Below are positions 17,071 through 26,900 of a DNA stretch of 64,000 nucleotides, in pieces. Every line of letters begins with the position of its first letter. Position 1 is the first letter of the stretch. A model generated the notes under the pieces. It saw only the letters and a list, made by a program, of their open reading frames with translations, was not told the origin of the DNA and did no database searches. The stretch is from the NCBI GenBank assembly GCA_964611125.1, contig CAZSZO010000001.1, positions 1 through 64,000 of the forward strand, read 5' to 3'. Source of the stretch: JAEUIX01 sp964611125 (GTDB lineage Bacteria > Planctomycetota > Phycisphaerae > Phycisphaerales > UBA1924). The position numbers and the translations under genes were made by a program.

Positions 17071-20000
17071 CTACGCCAGCCCCACGGCCTCCGCGTCCCG
17101 GTCCGACAGCATCGCCCCTTGCGGCCCCCGGGCCTTCACGGTGCCGTCGCGCCGCCATGACCGCTCGCAGCGCGGCTCGCTGCGCAGGTCCAGAGCCCTC
17201 ACCGCGCCGGCTCCGGGCTCGACAGTGACGCGGCTGACGCCCAGCAGGTCGGCCAAATCGATGCGATCAAACCGGGCCAGCACGCCTCCTGCGCTCCCCG
17301 CCCCGCCGCCCACCGCAGTCGCATCGGGCAGGGTGACGCCCATCTCCAGCGGGTTGTCGACGCCAAGCTCGCCCTTGGCCTTCTCGATCGCAGCCAGAGC
17401 GGCTGACCGCGCCGCCATGACAGCCGTCCATCCGGCGTCAGCCCGCCCGGCCGGCGGCGGAGCGAACTCCTCCAGCTGCACGCAGCGCGTCAGGTCTCCC
17501 GGCGCCACCTTGTGCAGCGAGCGATACGCCTCGTCGGCAGTGTGGCACAGAATCGGCGCCAGCAGGCGGCAAAGCCCGTCGCAGAGCGTCCAGAGCGTTC
17601 CCTGGCACTGGCGCCGGCGGGCGGAGTCGGGGCGGTCGCAGTACAGCCGGTCCTTCACGGCCGCGAAGTAGGTCGCGCTGAGGGTGTCGTTACAGAAGTC
17701 GTAGAGCTTCTGGTGGGCGGTGCGGAAATCGAACCGCTCATAGGCGTCGATGACCTCCCTTGAGAGCGTCGCAAACTCAGCCAGAGCCCAGGCGTCAAGG
17801 GACGTCGGGGCGGGGGGGGGCGGAGGCGGCTCACCCGCCGGGCCGGGCGTGAAGTCATAGAGATTGCTCAGCAGGAACCGCAGCGTGTTGCGGATCTTGC
17901 GGTAGCTCTCGCCGCTTGACGCGAAGAACTCGAGGTCGGCCTTGATGTCGTTCTCGTAGGGCAGGCTGGAGACCCACCAGCGCATGGCGTCGACGCCGAA
18001 CTCCGAGCACAGATTCTCAACCTCGTACCGGGCTGCGTCGGAGCGGCTCTTGGAGAGCTTCTTGCCGTCCTTGTCAACGATGAACCCGTGGGTGAGCAGC
18101 GTCTTGAAGGGCGGCACGCCCATCACGCCCAGGCTCGGCAGCAGCGAACTCTGGAACCAGCCGCGGTGCTGGTCGGACCCCTCCAGATACAAGTCGATGG
18201 GGAAGCCGCCGCCACGGGCCAGGCCGCGCTCGCGCATGACGGCGTTCCAGGTCGAGCCCGACTCGAACCAGACATCGACAATGTCAGGCCCCTTGCGCAG
18301 CCCGGCCAGCGAGAACCCCGGCTGGGCCAGCACCGCGCGGGCGTGCGGATCGGCCTCGCCAGCGGGGTCGTAGTGCTTGAGCAGCTCCTCGGCGCTGCTT
18401 GAGAACCAGACATCGGCGCCCTTCTCGCGGATGAGCTTCGCCACGGCCTTCACTGTCGCCGCGGACATGAACACCGTGTCGCGGCCATCCTGACCCCGCC
18501 AGAAGAACGCAGGGATCGGCAGGCCCCAGGCCCGCTGGCGGCTGATGCACCAGTCGGGCCGCGACTCGAGCATCCCGCGCATCCGGTTCCGGCCCCACTC
18601 GGGAACGAACCGGGTCTCACCGCCCTCGCCCGTCGCGGCGAGCGCCAGGGCCCGCAGTGAGGTGTCACCTCCCGCCACTCCGGCCCCTACGCCGGCCCCC
18701 GCTCCACCCCCCACTCCACTCTTGGCCGGCTTGTCGACCGCGACGAACCACTGCTCGGTGCAGCGGTAGATCGTCGGCGTCTTGCTCCGCCAGTCGTGCG
18801 GGTAGCTGTGCGTGAAGCGCAGATCGTGGAACATGTGCCCCGACTCGCGCAGCTTCGTCACGATCTTGTCGTTGGCCTTCCACACGTCCAAACCGTGCAG
18901 CCACGCGGGGACGGTCTTGTCGTACTGCCCGTCGGCCCGCACCGGGCAGTAGACCGGCAGCCCTTCGCGCCGGCCAGTGTCGAAGTCCTCGGCGCCGTGC
19001 CCCGGCGCCGTGTGCACCAACCCGGTGCCGTCCTCGAGGGTGACATACTCAGCCGGCACGACGCGGAACGCGTCGGGCGCCGGCCGGTCGTCGGCCAACC
19101 CGTCGACGCGGGCGAACTCCGGCGAGAACACGCCCTCCTGCCGCGCGGCATCAACAAAGGGGTGCCGGTACCGCAGCCCCACCAGCTTTGCCCCCGAGGC
19201 CCGGGCCAGGATCACCACTTCTTCGGCCCCGCCGAGCTTGGTGACCTTCTCAACCAGCGCCTCAGCAATCACCGTGACATTGCCATCGACCCATACCAGG
19301 GCGTAGTCGAACTTCGGATTGACCGCAATCGCCAGGTTCGCCGGAAGCGTCCACGGGGTCGTCGTCCAGATCATCAGGCACGGCGCCTGGCGCGGGCGCG
19401 TTCCCGGCTTGGGGGCGCCCTGTCCGCCGCCCTCCTCGGTATCGTCGCCGCTCGCCTGGGTCCCCGCGTCGGGCACATCGGGCGCGTCGTCGCCGGTGGC
19501 GGTCTCGGGCTCGTCGCCGTCGGGCGGCAGCCCGAACGCCGCGTACACCGCAGTCGCGTCGAGCGCCTCGAAGTCCACGTACACCGACGGGTCCTGCCGG
19601 TCGTAATACTCAAGCTCGGCCTCGGCCAGGGCCGTCTCATTGGCGATCGACCAGTGCACCGGCTTGAGGGCCCGGTAGACCAGCCCCTTCTCGACCAGCG
19701 CCGCGAGCACCTCAAGCGTGGCGCCTTCGAACTCCGGCTGCATCGTCAGGTACGGCTGCTCGTAGTCCGCTAGCGTCAGCAGCCGCTCCATCTGGCCGCG
19801 CTGCAGTTTCACATACTTCTCGGCGTACGCCTGGCACTCGCGCCGCACGATCATCCGGCGCTGGTCTTCAGGCAGGTCCTTGATCTTGGTCCACTTGCCC
19901 TTTTCGACCAGTTCGGTCATCACCTTGTGCTCGATGGGCAGCCCGTGGCAGTCCCATCCCGGCACGAAGGGGCAGTCGAACCCCATCATCGTGCGGCTGC

Positions 20001-20334
20001 GCACGACAAAGTCCTTGAGGCACTTGTTCATCAGGTGCCCGAGGTGGATCGATCCGTTGGCGTAGGGCGGGCCGTCGTGAAACACAAACCGCCCGCGCGG
20101 GTTGGCCCTGCCCGGCGCACGCAGACGCTCGTAGAGCTTCATGGCCTGCCACCGCTTCACGCTGGCGGGCTCGTTCTGCACCAGGTTGGCCTTCATCGGG
20201 AAGGCCGTCTGCGGCAGGTTCAACGTGTCGCGAAAGCCCCCCCCGCCGGCCGAGGCGGGTTTCGCCTCAGCGGGCTTGGCCGAGTGGGGGTTCGCGGGAG
20301 GCTGAGGAGTCGAGGGAGGCGTGGTCATAGGCAT
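17071..20334 (-). CDS. ileS: Isoleucyl-tRNA synthetase
   Basis: This 1087-residue class Ia enzyme charges tRNA-Ile and edits valine. The HIGH motif is GSIHLGH (about residue 95) and the KMSKS motif is DGKKLSKSRSD (about residue 758). The CP1 editing domain has the signature WTTTPWTLPANLAI, and the anticodon-binding domain lies after 830. There are two insertions: an acidic Asp/Glu/Gly-rich stretch just before the editing signature and a Gly/Ala/Val repeat stretch before the WGRNRMRGMLESRPDWCISR segment. The C-terminal zinc finger, usually two CxxC pairs, is reduced to one Cys (Cys1056 in PRCERSW). The start could be GTG 20337, ATG 20334 or ATG 20328; I take the first ATG. It is expected to act alone. 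Confidence 0.95.
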   Translation of the reverse strand: MPMTTPPSTPQPPANPHSAKPAEAKPASAGGGGFRDTLNLPQTAFPMKANLVQNEPASVKRWQAMKLYERLRAPGRANPRGRFVFHDGPPYANGSIHLGHLMNKCLKDFVVRSRTMMGFDCPFVPGWDCHGLPIEHKVMTELVEKGKWTKIKDLPEDQRRMIVRRECQAYAEKYVKLQRGQMERLLTLADYEQPYLTMQPEFEGATLEVLAALVEKGLVYRALKPVHWSIANETALAEAELEYYDRQDPSVYVDFEALDATAVYAAFGLPPDGDEPETATGDDAPDVPDAGTQASGDDTEEGGGQGAPKPGTRPRQAPCLMIWTTTPWTLPANLAIAVNPKFDYALVWVDGNVTVIAEALVEKVTKLGGAEEVVILARASGAKLVGLRYRHPFVDAARQEGVFSPEFARVDGLADDRPAPDAFRVVPAEYVTLEDGTGLVHTAPGHGAEDFDTGRREGLPVYCPVRADGQYDKTVPAWLHGLDVWKANDKIVTKLRESGHMFHDLRFTHSYPHDWRSKTPTIYRCTEQWFVAVDKPAKSGVGGGAGAGVGAGVAGGDTSLRALALAATGEGGETRFVPEWGRNRMRGMLESRPDWCISRQRAWGLPIPAFFWRGQDGRDTVFMSAATVKAVAKLIREKGADVWFSSSAEELLKHYDPAGEADPHARAVLAQPGFSLAGLRKGPDIVDVWFESGSTWNAVMRERGLARGGGFPIDLYLEGSDQHRGWFQSSLLPSLGVMGVPPFKTLLTHGFIVDKDGKKLSKSRSDAARYEVENLCSEFGVDAMRWWVSSLPYENDIKADLEFFASSGESYRKIRNTLRFLLSNLYDFTPGPAGEPPPPPPAPTSLDAWALAEFATLSREVIDAYERFDFRTAHQKLYDFCNDTLSATYFAAVKDRLYCDRPDSARRRQCQGTLWTLCDGLCRLLAPILCHTADEAYRSLHKVAPGDLTRCVQLEEFAPPPAGRADAGWTAVMAARSAALAAIEKAKGELGVDNPLEMGVTLPDATAVGGGAGSAGGVLARFDRIDLADLLGVSRVTVEPGAGAVRALDLRSEPRCERSWRRDGTVKARGPQGAMLSDRDAEAVGLA

Positions 20335-20616
20335 CACAATCCCGCCCAGGGCGCGGCGCCTATAGGCTTGGGGCGTTCACAAAGGTGCTGATGGTAACGC
20401 GCGAAGTGGCGCCCGCTGAGCGGGCTTGAGCCGGAGCGAGGGCCCCCCCGGGAGTGATGGCGATGTCCGGGTAATCAGGACGCCGCGACCGACCCCGAGC
20501 GGGGCTGGGTAATTCGAGCGTCAAGCTGGGAGGGACGCGTGAGCATCGAAACCAAGCCTAGCTCGTCCCCGGGCGCGCGGCCAGACCGGCGGCAATCCCG
20601 GGCCCCCGGCCCCACT

Positions 20617-21183
20617 CTACTCGTGTTCGAAGATCGTCTGCGTCCGCAGCACGATTCCGCCCTCGGCCACCAGGTGAAACGACTGCACGTGGATCTCGCG
20701 CGGATACCGCTGGATCTCGAGCACCGACAGACATCGCCCCGCCGCGGCGCCGTTTCCGCCCCCGCCGGCCTGGGTCCACTGATGGCTCATGGCGCCGGTC
20801 TCTTCGGCGTAGTTCACCATGTCCTTGTACGTGGACGCGTAGAGATTCTCCGTCAGCGTCTCCGTCTGCACCGTCGCCAGATAGGTCATCCGGCCATCAG
20901 AAAACTCGTGCTCGTAATCTTTCTCGCCCGCGCAGGGAAAGGTCGCCACAGCGCCGGTCGTCGGCAGGCCGTCCTCCCGGTCGGTCACGAGCTCGGAGGC
21001 GCAAAACCCCTTGTGCTGGATGCGGAGGGCGTGTCCACCCGGCATCAGCCACGCCTCGAAGTCGCACTGTCCGTTCCGCACGGCCACGCGATTCTTGAGC
21101 TGGAACAGCTCCGGGTGCAGGGCCCGCTTGTACAGGATCAGTTGGTAGCTCTGCAGGCTCGTCGATCGGAGTGTGGGGTTCAT
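20617..21183 (-). CDS. Conserved hypothetical protein
   Basis: This 188-residue soluble protein has no signal peptide or membrane segment. Motifs that look constrained include ILYKRALHPELFQLKNR, ASELVTDRE, FPCAGEKDYEHEF, TVQTETLTENLYASTYKDM and EIQRYPREIHVQSFHL. The mix of buried aromatic and charged residues suggests a real folded domain. I recall similar uncharacterised planctomycete proteins (possibly DUF2617-like), but I cannot confirm the family, and no function should be assumed. AAAAGGA about 9 nt before the ATG supports the start. It is divergent from the repeat protein at 21438. Confidence 0.7.
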   Translation of the reverse strand: MNPTLRSTSLQSYQLILYKRALHPELFQLKNRVAVRNGQCDFEAWLMPGGHALRIQHKGFCASELVTDREDGLPTTGAVATFPCAGEKDYEHEFSDGRMTYLATVQTETLTENLYASTYKDMVNYAEETGAMSHQWTQAGGGGNGAAAGRCLSVLEIQRYPREIHVQSFHLVAEGGIVLRTQTIFEHE

Positions 21184-21426
21184 CGCCGCGAAGTCCTTTT
21201 CTCAATCTTCTCACCCGCGCCAGGGCCTGGGCGGGCATCCTACCGGTTGATTACGAATCCGCAACCATTTTCCATCGGATGAGCCATTTCGCAAGGGGCC
21301 CCTGAACAAATTACCCAACTCCTAGTATATGACAGGTTGTCCACCACAAGATGCAGTCGTATCCCCTCATCAGGCTGTCGTGCATGATCACGGCCTCCCC
21401 AATGCAGTTCCGCGCCAGTCTTGCCC

Positions 21427-21432
21427 GATAAC
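21427..21432 (+). promoter_or_regulatory. Putative -10 element (GATAAC) close to a start codon
   Basis: GATAAC ends 5 nt before the ATG at 21438. The five intervening bases are ggagt. The transcript would start at or beside the initiation codon. Confidence 0.35.
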
Positions 21433-21437
21433 GGAGT

Positions 21438-23498
21438 ATGCCTTCTCTGGCCGAGCGCCTTTCGTTGCTCCGGTGGGCCCCATCAGGGCTCCGGCTCAGC
21501 GCCCTGCTGGGCTCGCTCAATGCCGCCTCGGAGGCTGAGTTCCCAGAGATCCTTGAGTCGGTCCTGCGGCTGGTCGGCAAGCCCCCGCGCGGTGACGAAC
21601 TGATCCGGCACGCCCTGCTGGCCGTCGGGACCCGAGCCCGCTCCGGCGCCCTCCGCTCGCCCCCGAGCTGCCTGACGACGCTCGACGCCTCACGCGTCCA
21701 CCAGGCGATCGAGAACCTGCTCCGCAGCGATCTGCCCGACGAAGCGATCGCCGGGAGCGAACTTGTCGCCTTGCTCCCCGCCGGAGTGCTCGCCCCCCAG
21801 CTGGTTTCGCTGCTCGCCCAGAGCCAGACCTCGGTCGGCGGCGCCGCGGAGGCCGCCCTGGCCCGCCTGACGCAGGGGCTCATCGAGGCCCGGGCTGACG
21901 GCAGGGCGATCCTCGCTGGTCCGGTGGGGCAGGCCCTCGTCGATGCCGGTGAGCGTTTTCGCGTGCATCGTCGCGCGGGCGTAATCGAACTCATCACCCG
22001 CGCCATCGTCAGCGGCGTGCGGCTCACCGCCAGCCCCGGCTCGGCCGACCGACCCGGATGCCCACCAGCCTGGCTCCTCGATCACGACCACGCAGCCCTC
22101 TCAGCCCTGCGGCGGCACATCCGGGCGGGTGTGGACGACCCGCGAACCCATGGCGCGGCGTGGCTGCTGCTTAAGGCGCCCACGATGGCGGGCGCCTGCG
22201 CTGATCGCCTCAGCGCCGCGGCGGCCGCCGATCTCGAAGCCCTCGGGCGGCGGGCCTATCTCGCGGCAAACCCCGTGCGGGCCTGCCAGTTGCACCGTCT
22301 TGTCGATGATGGTGGCGGCGTTCGCGCCAGCGTCCTGCCTACCGCCGAGGCCCTGGAGAACCTCTCCGCCTCCGCCCGGGCCGGCATGACCGGCTGGATC
22401 GCCGCGATCCCCGCGGCCACCCGCCTGCGCGATGCGGGCCTGGCGGGCTTGCTCGCCGACCCCAGCCCCGCGGTGCGGCACGCCGCGGTGCGCGCGGCGA
22501 CGGCGCTGCCCTCCCGCCCCGCGTGTCTGCTGGACTACTGCTTCGACGCCCACCCCCGTGTCGCCCGATCCGCGGCCCTGGCCGTGGCGTGCCAGAGCGA
22601 GCGGGGTATGGTCCAAGACCCGCTCCGCGACCGCACCTTGATCGCGCTCCGCCGCTCCACTGACAAAGCGGTGGCCCGGATCGCCTCCGAGGCGGCGCCG
22701 CCCGACGCTCTGCTCAACCCCGACTCGGCCGCCGCGCGTGTTGAGCTGCGCCGGCGGGTGAGCATGAACGGGGTGGTGAAGATGCTCACCGCCGCCATCG
22801 CACACCACGACTCCCGCCGCCGCTGCGACGCCTTGCTGCTGGCCCGCCGGATGGGGCTCGTCGGCGAGGTCCGGTCGTGCATCGAGGACCTGCTCGATGG
22901 CACGCTCACCGGCCGCACGGGGCTCGACGCCGACCTGTGCGAGCGGGTGCTGCCGGCCGCGGCGTCGGCCCTGGGGGACCTCAGCGACCACGCCTCGGGC
23001 GAGTTGCTGCAACGTTGCCTCGATCACGGCGCCCCCCGCCTGCGGGCCAACGCCCTCGACGCCATCGCGCGCCGGGTCCGCCGTGGCGAGGCCCTCACCG
23101 AGGCGGTGCAGGTCGCCGCCAAGGCGATCTGCCAGGACGAGGCCCATCGACCCCGCGCAAGCGCCGCGCGCCTGCTGCTGGCGACCTCTCCGCTTGATCT
23201 GCCCCGGTCCGCGAGCGTTCGCGACGCCGGGGAGCGAACGCTGGTGGGCATGCTCGACGATCCACGGCCGATGCACCGCGTCGCCGGGCTGTGGCTGGCG
23301 GAGCGGGCAGCCAGCCGGGTGGCCCCGCTGCCCGAGATTGTCGACGCCGTCGCCGCCCTCGCCAAGGCGGCCGAGGGCGGTGCGGAGCGCGACCGGGCCC
23401 GCAGGGCCGCCCAGCGGCTGGTGGTCGAGATCCGCTCAGGCTGGATGCGCCGGGCCAAGGACATGGCGAGCTTCGATCCCGAGGAGGCCGCGGCGTGA
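21438..23498 (+). CDS. HEAT/armadillo-like repeat protein of unknown function
   Basis: This 686-residue protein is almost entirely alpha-helical and Ala/Leu/Arg-rich, with no signal peptide. Repeat-like helical pairs recur, for example DPSPAVRHAAVRAATALP, HPRVARSAALAVACQ, APRLRANALDAIARRVR and DPRPMHRVAGLWLAERAA. They follow the (D/N)PxPxVRxxA pattern of HEAT repeats. It probably works as a cytoplasmic protein-binding solenoid. Its stop codon overlaps the GTG of a small membrane-protein gene, so the pair is likely translated together and may form a membrane-associated complex. There is no catalytic motif. Confidence 0.7.
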   Translation: MPSLAERLSLLRWAPSGLRLSALLGSLNAASEAEFPEILESVLRLVGKPPRGDELIRHALLAVGTRARSGALRSPPSCLTTLDASRVHQAIENLLRSDLPDEAIAGSELVALLPAGVLAPQLVSLLAQSQTSVGGAAEAALARLTQGLIEARADGRAILAGPVGQALVDAGERFRVHRRAGVIELITRAIVSGVRLTASPGSADRPGCPPAWLLDHDHAALSALRRHIRAGVDDPRTHGAAWLLLKAPTMAGACADRLSAAAAADLEALGRRAYLAANPVRACQLHRLVDDGGGVRASVLPTAEALENLSASARAGMTGWIAAIPAATRLRDAGLAGLLADPSPAVRHAAVRAATALPSRPACLLDYCFDAHPRVARSAALAVACQSERGMVQDPLRDRTLIALRRSTDKAVARIASEAAPPDALLNPDSAAARVELRRRVSMNGVVKMLTAAIAHHDSRRRCDALLLARRMGLVGEVRSCIEDLLDGTLTGRTGLDADLCERVLPAAASALGDLSDHASGELLQRCLDHGAPRLRANALDAIARRVRRGEALTEAVQVAAKAICQDEAHRPRASAARLLLATSPLDLPRSASVRDAGERTLVGMLDDPRPMHRVAGLWLAERAASRVAPLPEIVDAVAALAKAAEGGAERDRARRAAQRLVVEIRSGWMRRAKDMASFDPEEAAA

Positions 23499-23893
23499 AC
23501 CTCCTCGCCCAGGCGGCTTCCGCGATCAAGCCCGTGAGCCTGATGAAGGGCGAAGAGGCCGCCGCCGCGTCGGCCCAGCCCTGGCCCTGGCTCGCGATCG
23601 CCCTGATCAGCGCTGGCGTGCTCGTGGTGCTGGGCGGGTTGCTGGCGTTCCGGATCTCGCGCATCGACCCTGCCGAGAAGGCCTTCCGCCTGCTGGCGTT
23701 TCGCCTCGGTCTGGGCCGGCGCGAGCGGGCGGCGGTGCGCCGATTGGCCGACACCATTCAGGAAAGCAAGCCCGTCGTGCTCCTGGTCTGCGGCGATGCC
23801 CTGGAGCGGGCGATTTCCCGCCTGACCCCTGGCGCGGGTCCGGGCCTGGACGCCAAGGTCATCAGGCGGATTCGCGAGCGCGTCATTGGCTGA
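23495..23893 (+). CDS. Small single-pass membrane protein coupled to the repeat protein
   Basis: This 132-residue protein starts at a GTG in a GTGA overlap with the upstream stop codon. GAGGAGG lies 7 nt before it, a strong site that decides the start. One membrane segment is clear (about residues 31-53, LAIALISAGVLVVLGGLLAF). A basic cytoplasmic-type region follows (LLAFRLGLGRRERAAVRRLA), then a small helical tail with PVVLLVCGDALERAI. The domain is not recognised. The overlap with the repeat-protein gene implies a joint role, perhaps tethering the solenoid to the membrane. Confidence 0.65.
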   Translation: MNLLAQAASAIKPVSLMKGEEAAAASAQPWPWLAIALISAGVLVVLGGLLAFRISRIDPAEKAFRLLAFRLGLGRRERAAVRRLADTIQESKPVVLLVCGDALERAISRLTPGAGPGLDAKVIRRIRERVIG

Positions 23894-23916
23894 AGGATGG
23901 CCGGGCCCGAGGATGA

Positions 23917-26900
23917 TCAGCAGCCGGCGCCGAAGTACAGGCTGATGAAGTCGCTGAGGTCGTCGGGGTCGGTGACGCCGTCGCCGCTCACGTCCGCTGC
24001 GCCGCAGGGCGGATTGGCGAAGTAGCAACTGATGAAGTCGCTGAGGTCGTCAGGGTCGCGTGAGCCGTCGCAGTTGAAGTCGGCGGCGCAGAGGCCGACG
24101 ACCGCGGCGGCGGTGACGGCGCTCGAGCATGTGTTGCTGACGAGCGCGTCATACGAGCCCGCCTGACCGGGGCCGACGTCGGCGAGGGTCAGCGTTCGCC
24201 CGGTAGCCCCGGGGATGGGAACGCCGTTGCGCCGCCACTGATACGCCAGCGGGGCGGGGCTGGTCGCCCGCGTTGAGAGCGTGATCGACCCGCCCGGGCA
24301 CACTACGCCGCCCGCGGGCTGCTGGGTGACCGTCGGCGCCGCGAGGTTGATGGCCCAGCACACCGTCCGGTCGAGGATCGCCTCCGCCTGGGGCGTGGCG
24401 TTCTGGAAGCTCGAATCCTCGAAGAACAGGAAGGCCCGCCGAGCGGGCGTGACGTAACCGCCCGCGACCGTCGCGCCGGGGCCGGCGACGACGATGGCGC
24501 CGTCGGCCGAGCCGTCGCGCCGGGCCAGGACCTGGGCCCCGATGCCGAACAGACCGGTGGCGACGCTCATGTTCGAGGGCGTCGTGAACACCGGTAGCGT
24601 CCCGAGGGTGAGCCCCTGCGTGATGGGGTGCGTGTTGTTGACGATCGCGATCGCTGAGGCGGAGGTGACGGCCCCGTTGTCGGAGAGCGATTCACGCCCG
24701 GTGCGGAGCAGGGCGTTCTCCCAGAAGATGAGCGGTGCATTGACGGTCCGGAACTCGCCGGCGACGTTGGCGGAAGTGATGGTCGACGAAACGATCACCA
24801 GGTCATTGGCCGAGCCCAGCGCCGCGCTGGTCGGCCGGTTGGCGGGCTCATCGTCGTAGAACGTCACTTCGTAGCCCCGGCTGGTCAGGTGCTCGCCGAT
24901 GGCCGCGTCCGCGGGGCCCGGCGGAATCGAACCGCCGATGATGGCGATCCTGGGCACAGCGCCCACGCGGATGTACGCGGGGCGCTCCTTGATCGAGACG
25001 CCGGCGCTGCCGGTGATGGTGAGGCGGACGGTGTACACACCGTCGGCGTCGTAGACGTGCGCGGGATTCTGAAGCGTGCTCACGCCGCCGTCGCCGAATT
25101 CCCACAACCAGGTTGTCGGCCCGGGGACCGTGCTGGCGTCAGTGAACTGCACCGACAGCGGGGCCGATCCGGTGGTGGCGCTGGCGGTGAACTCAGCGTC
25201 GCCCACGAACCGGACGCGCAGGATGTTGGACCCGCGATCAATGGGCGAGACGAAATCGAGGTCCTTGTAAAAGTCACTGAAGTAGAGCCCATCGGGCCCC
25301 GCGGCGAGGGCCACCACCGACGCCTTGCCCGAGCCGGTGTACTCAATCAGCGGCGTGGGGCCGCTGACCCGAGCGCCCGCGCTGTTCAGGACGAACTCGC
25401 TGATCCGCTTGCCGTCGTTCTGCGGACCCGACGCCCAGGTGGGGCCCGACTCAGAGATGAACATGTGATCGAACTTGGCTGCGGGGAACCCGCTCCCGCC
25501 AAAGGTCGAGGGCTGGATGAACGCCATGTTCACCGGGCCCACGGCGGGATTCCAGTTGTAGATGGCGAAGTTCAGCATGCTCGCGTCGCTGCCGTTCCAG
25601 AGGTAGTTACGGCCGCGGACGACCTGGCAGATGCGATCGATCGAGGGACCGTTCTCGACCTCGTAGTGCTGTCCGTCGGCGGCCCGCCAGGCCCCGCCGA
25701 AGGGGTTGCGGAAGCCGTACGCGAAGACATGGTCGCGGGCCGTCAGGCCGTCGGCGAGGTTGTAGAACGGATTGTCGGCGGGCGGCGCCCCGGCGCGGCT
25801 GATGCGCAGGATCTTGCCGCGGAATGATGAGAGATTCTGGGCCGTCCCGGCGTCGAAGCCGTCGCCCACGTGCACGTACAGGAAGCCGTCGGGCCCGAAG
25901 GTGATGTTCGAGATCTGGTGCGATTGGCCCTGCGACTCGCCCACCATGTTGAGGATCGTCGTCTGCGTCGCGGCCGTCAGCCCTCCGTCGACGCTCGTGA
26001 ACCGCACCACCTTGGGGTAGTGCGGCGCCGATTCGACCCCCGGCACGCTGGAATACAGCATCGTCGCGAACACATCGCCATTGGTCGGATCTACGCAGAT
26101 GCCCGAGACCCCCTGCTCGCCGGAGCCGGGGAAGTTGCCGGTGGGATTGAAGTTCAGCAGGCCGGTCACGTAGTCGGAGACCACGCCGGAACGGGTCACA
26201 ACCTTGATCTGGCCGTACAGCTCGCTCACATAGTAAAGCGGCGAATTGGGCTGGTTGCCCGGGTTGGGAACGAAGGCGATGTTGACCGGAAGCTGGAACC
26301 CGGTCGCCACCACCTCGACGCGGTAGCCGCTCTGGCGGACCGCCCAGGGAACCGGCGTGCCGCGGGCCAGCGAGCTGAAGTCAGGCTGGGTCTGCCCCGA
26401 CGAACCGAAGTAGGTCGAGCCGCTCGCCAGAACCCAGAAGTACGCATCGACGCCCGGCTGGACGTTCATCGACGGCAGGTAGACGACGACGTCGGCGCCC
26501 GCGCCGGTTCGAAACGAGACGGCGCTCTCGGGCAGCGGCAGCGGCGCCGCCAGCGATCCGGCGCTGACCCTGACGCGCACCGGGCCGTGCAAGGCGAGCT
26601 GGGCGGGGTTGATCACGGCGTTGCCCGATGCCGCCGCGCTGAACTGCAGGAGCAGCCCGCCCGAGGCGGACTCGACACGCAGGCTCGGGGGCGTCGCGCC
26701 GGTGGGAAGCACGATGGGTTGACCGGCGCTCGTCCGCCAGGACGGCGCCGGGGCGTCGAGAAGATCGTCGGCTTCGAGCGGGAAGAGCACGCTGCCCTGG
26801 CCGGTGGTGAACGCCCGCGATCCGTAGGCGCTCCACTCGGTGGCGGGGATGTTGCTGCTGTCACGGTGGCGGACGCGCAGGATGTACTGCGTGCCGTCGA

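Noticed and set aside
20411..20425. GCCCGC-TGA-GCGGGC hairpin upstream of ileS as a terminator
   Set aside because: It has no T-run, and its position upstream of two genes gives it no clear role.
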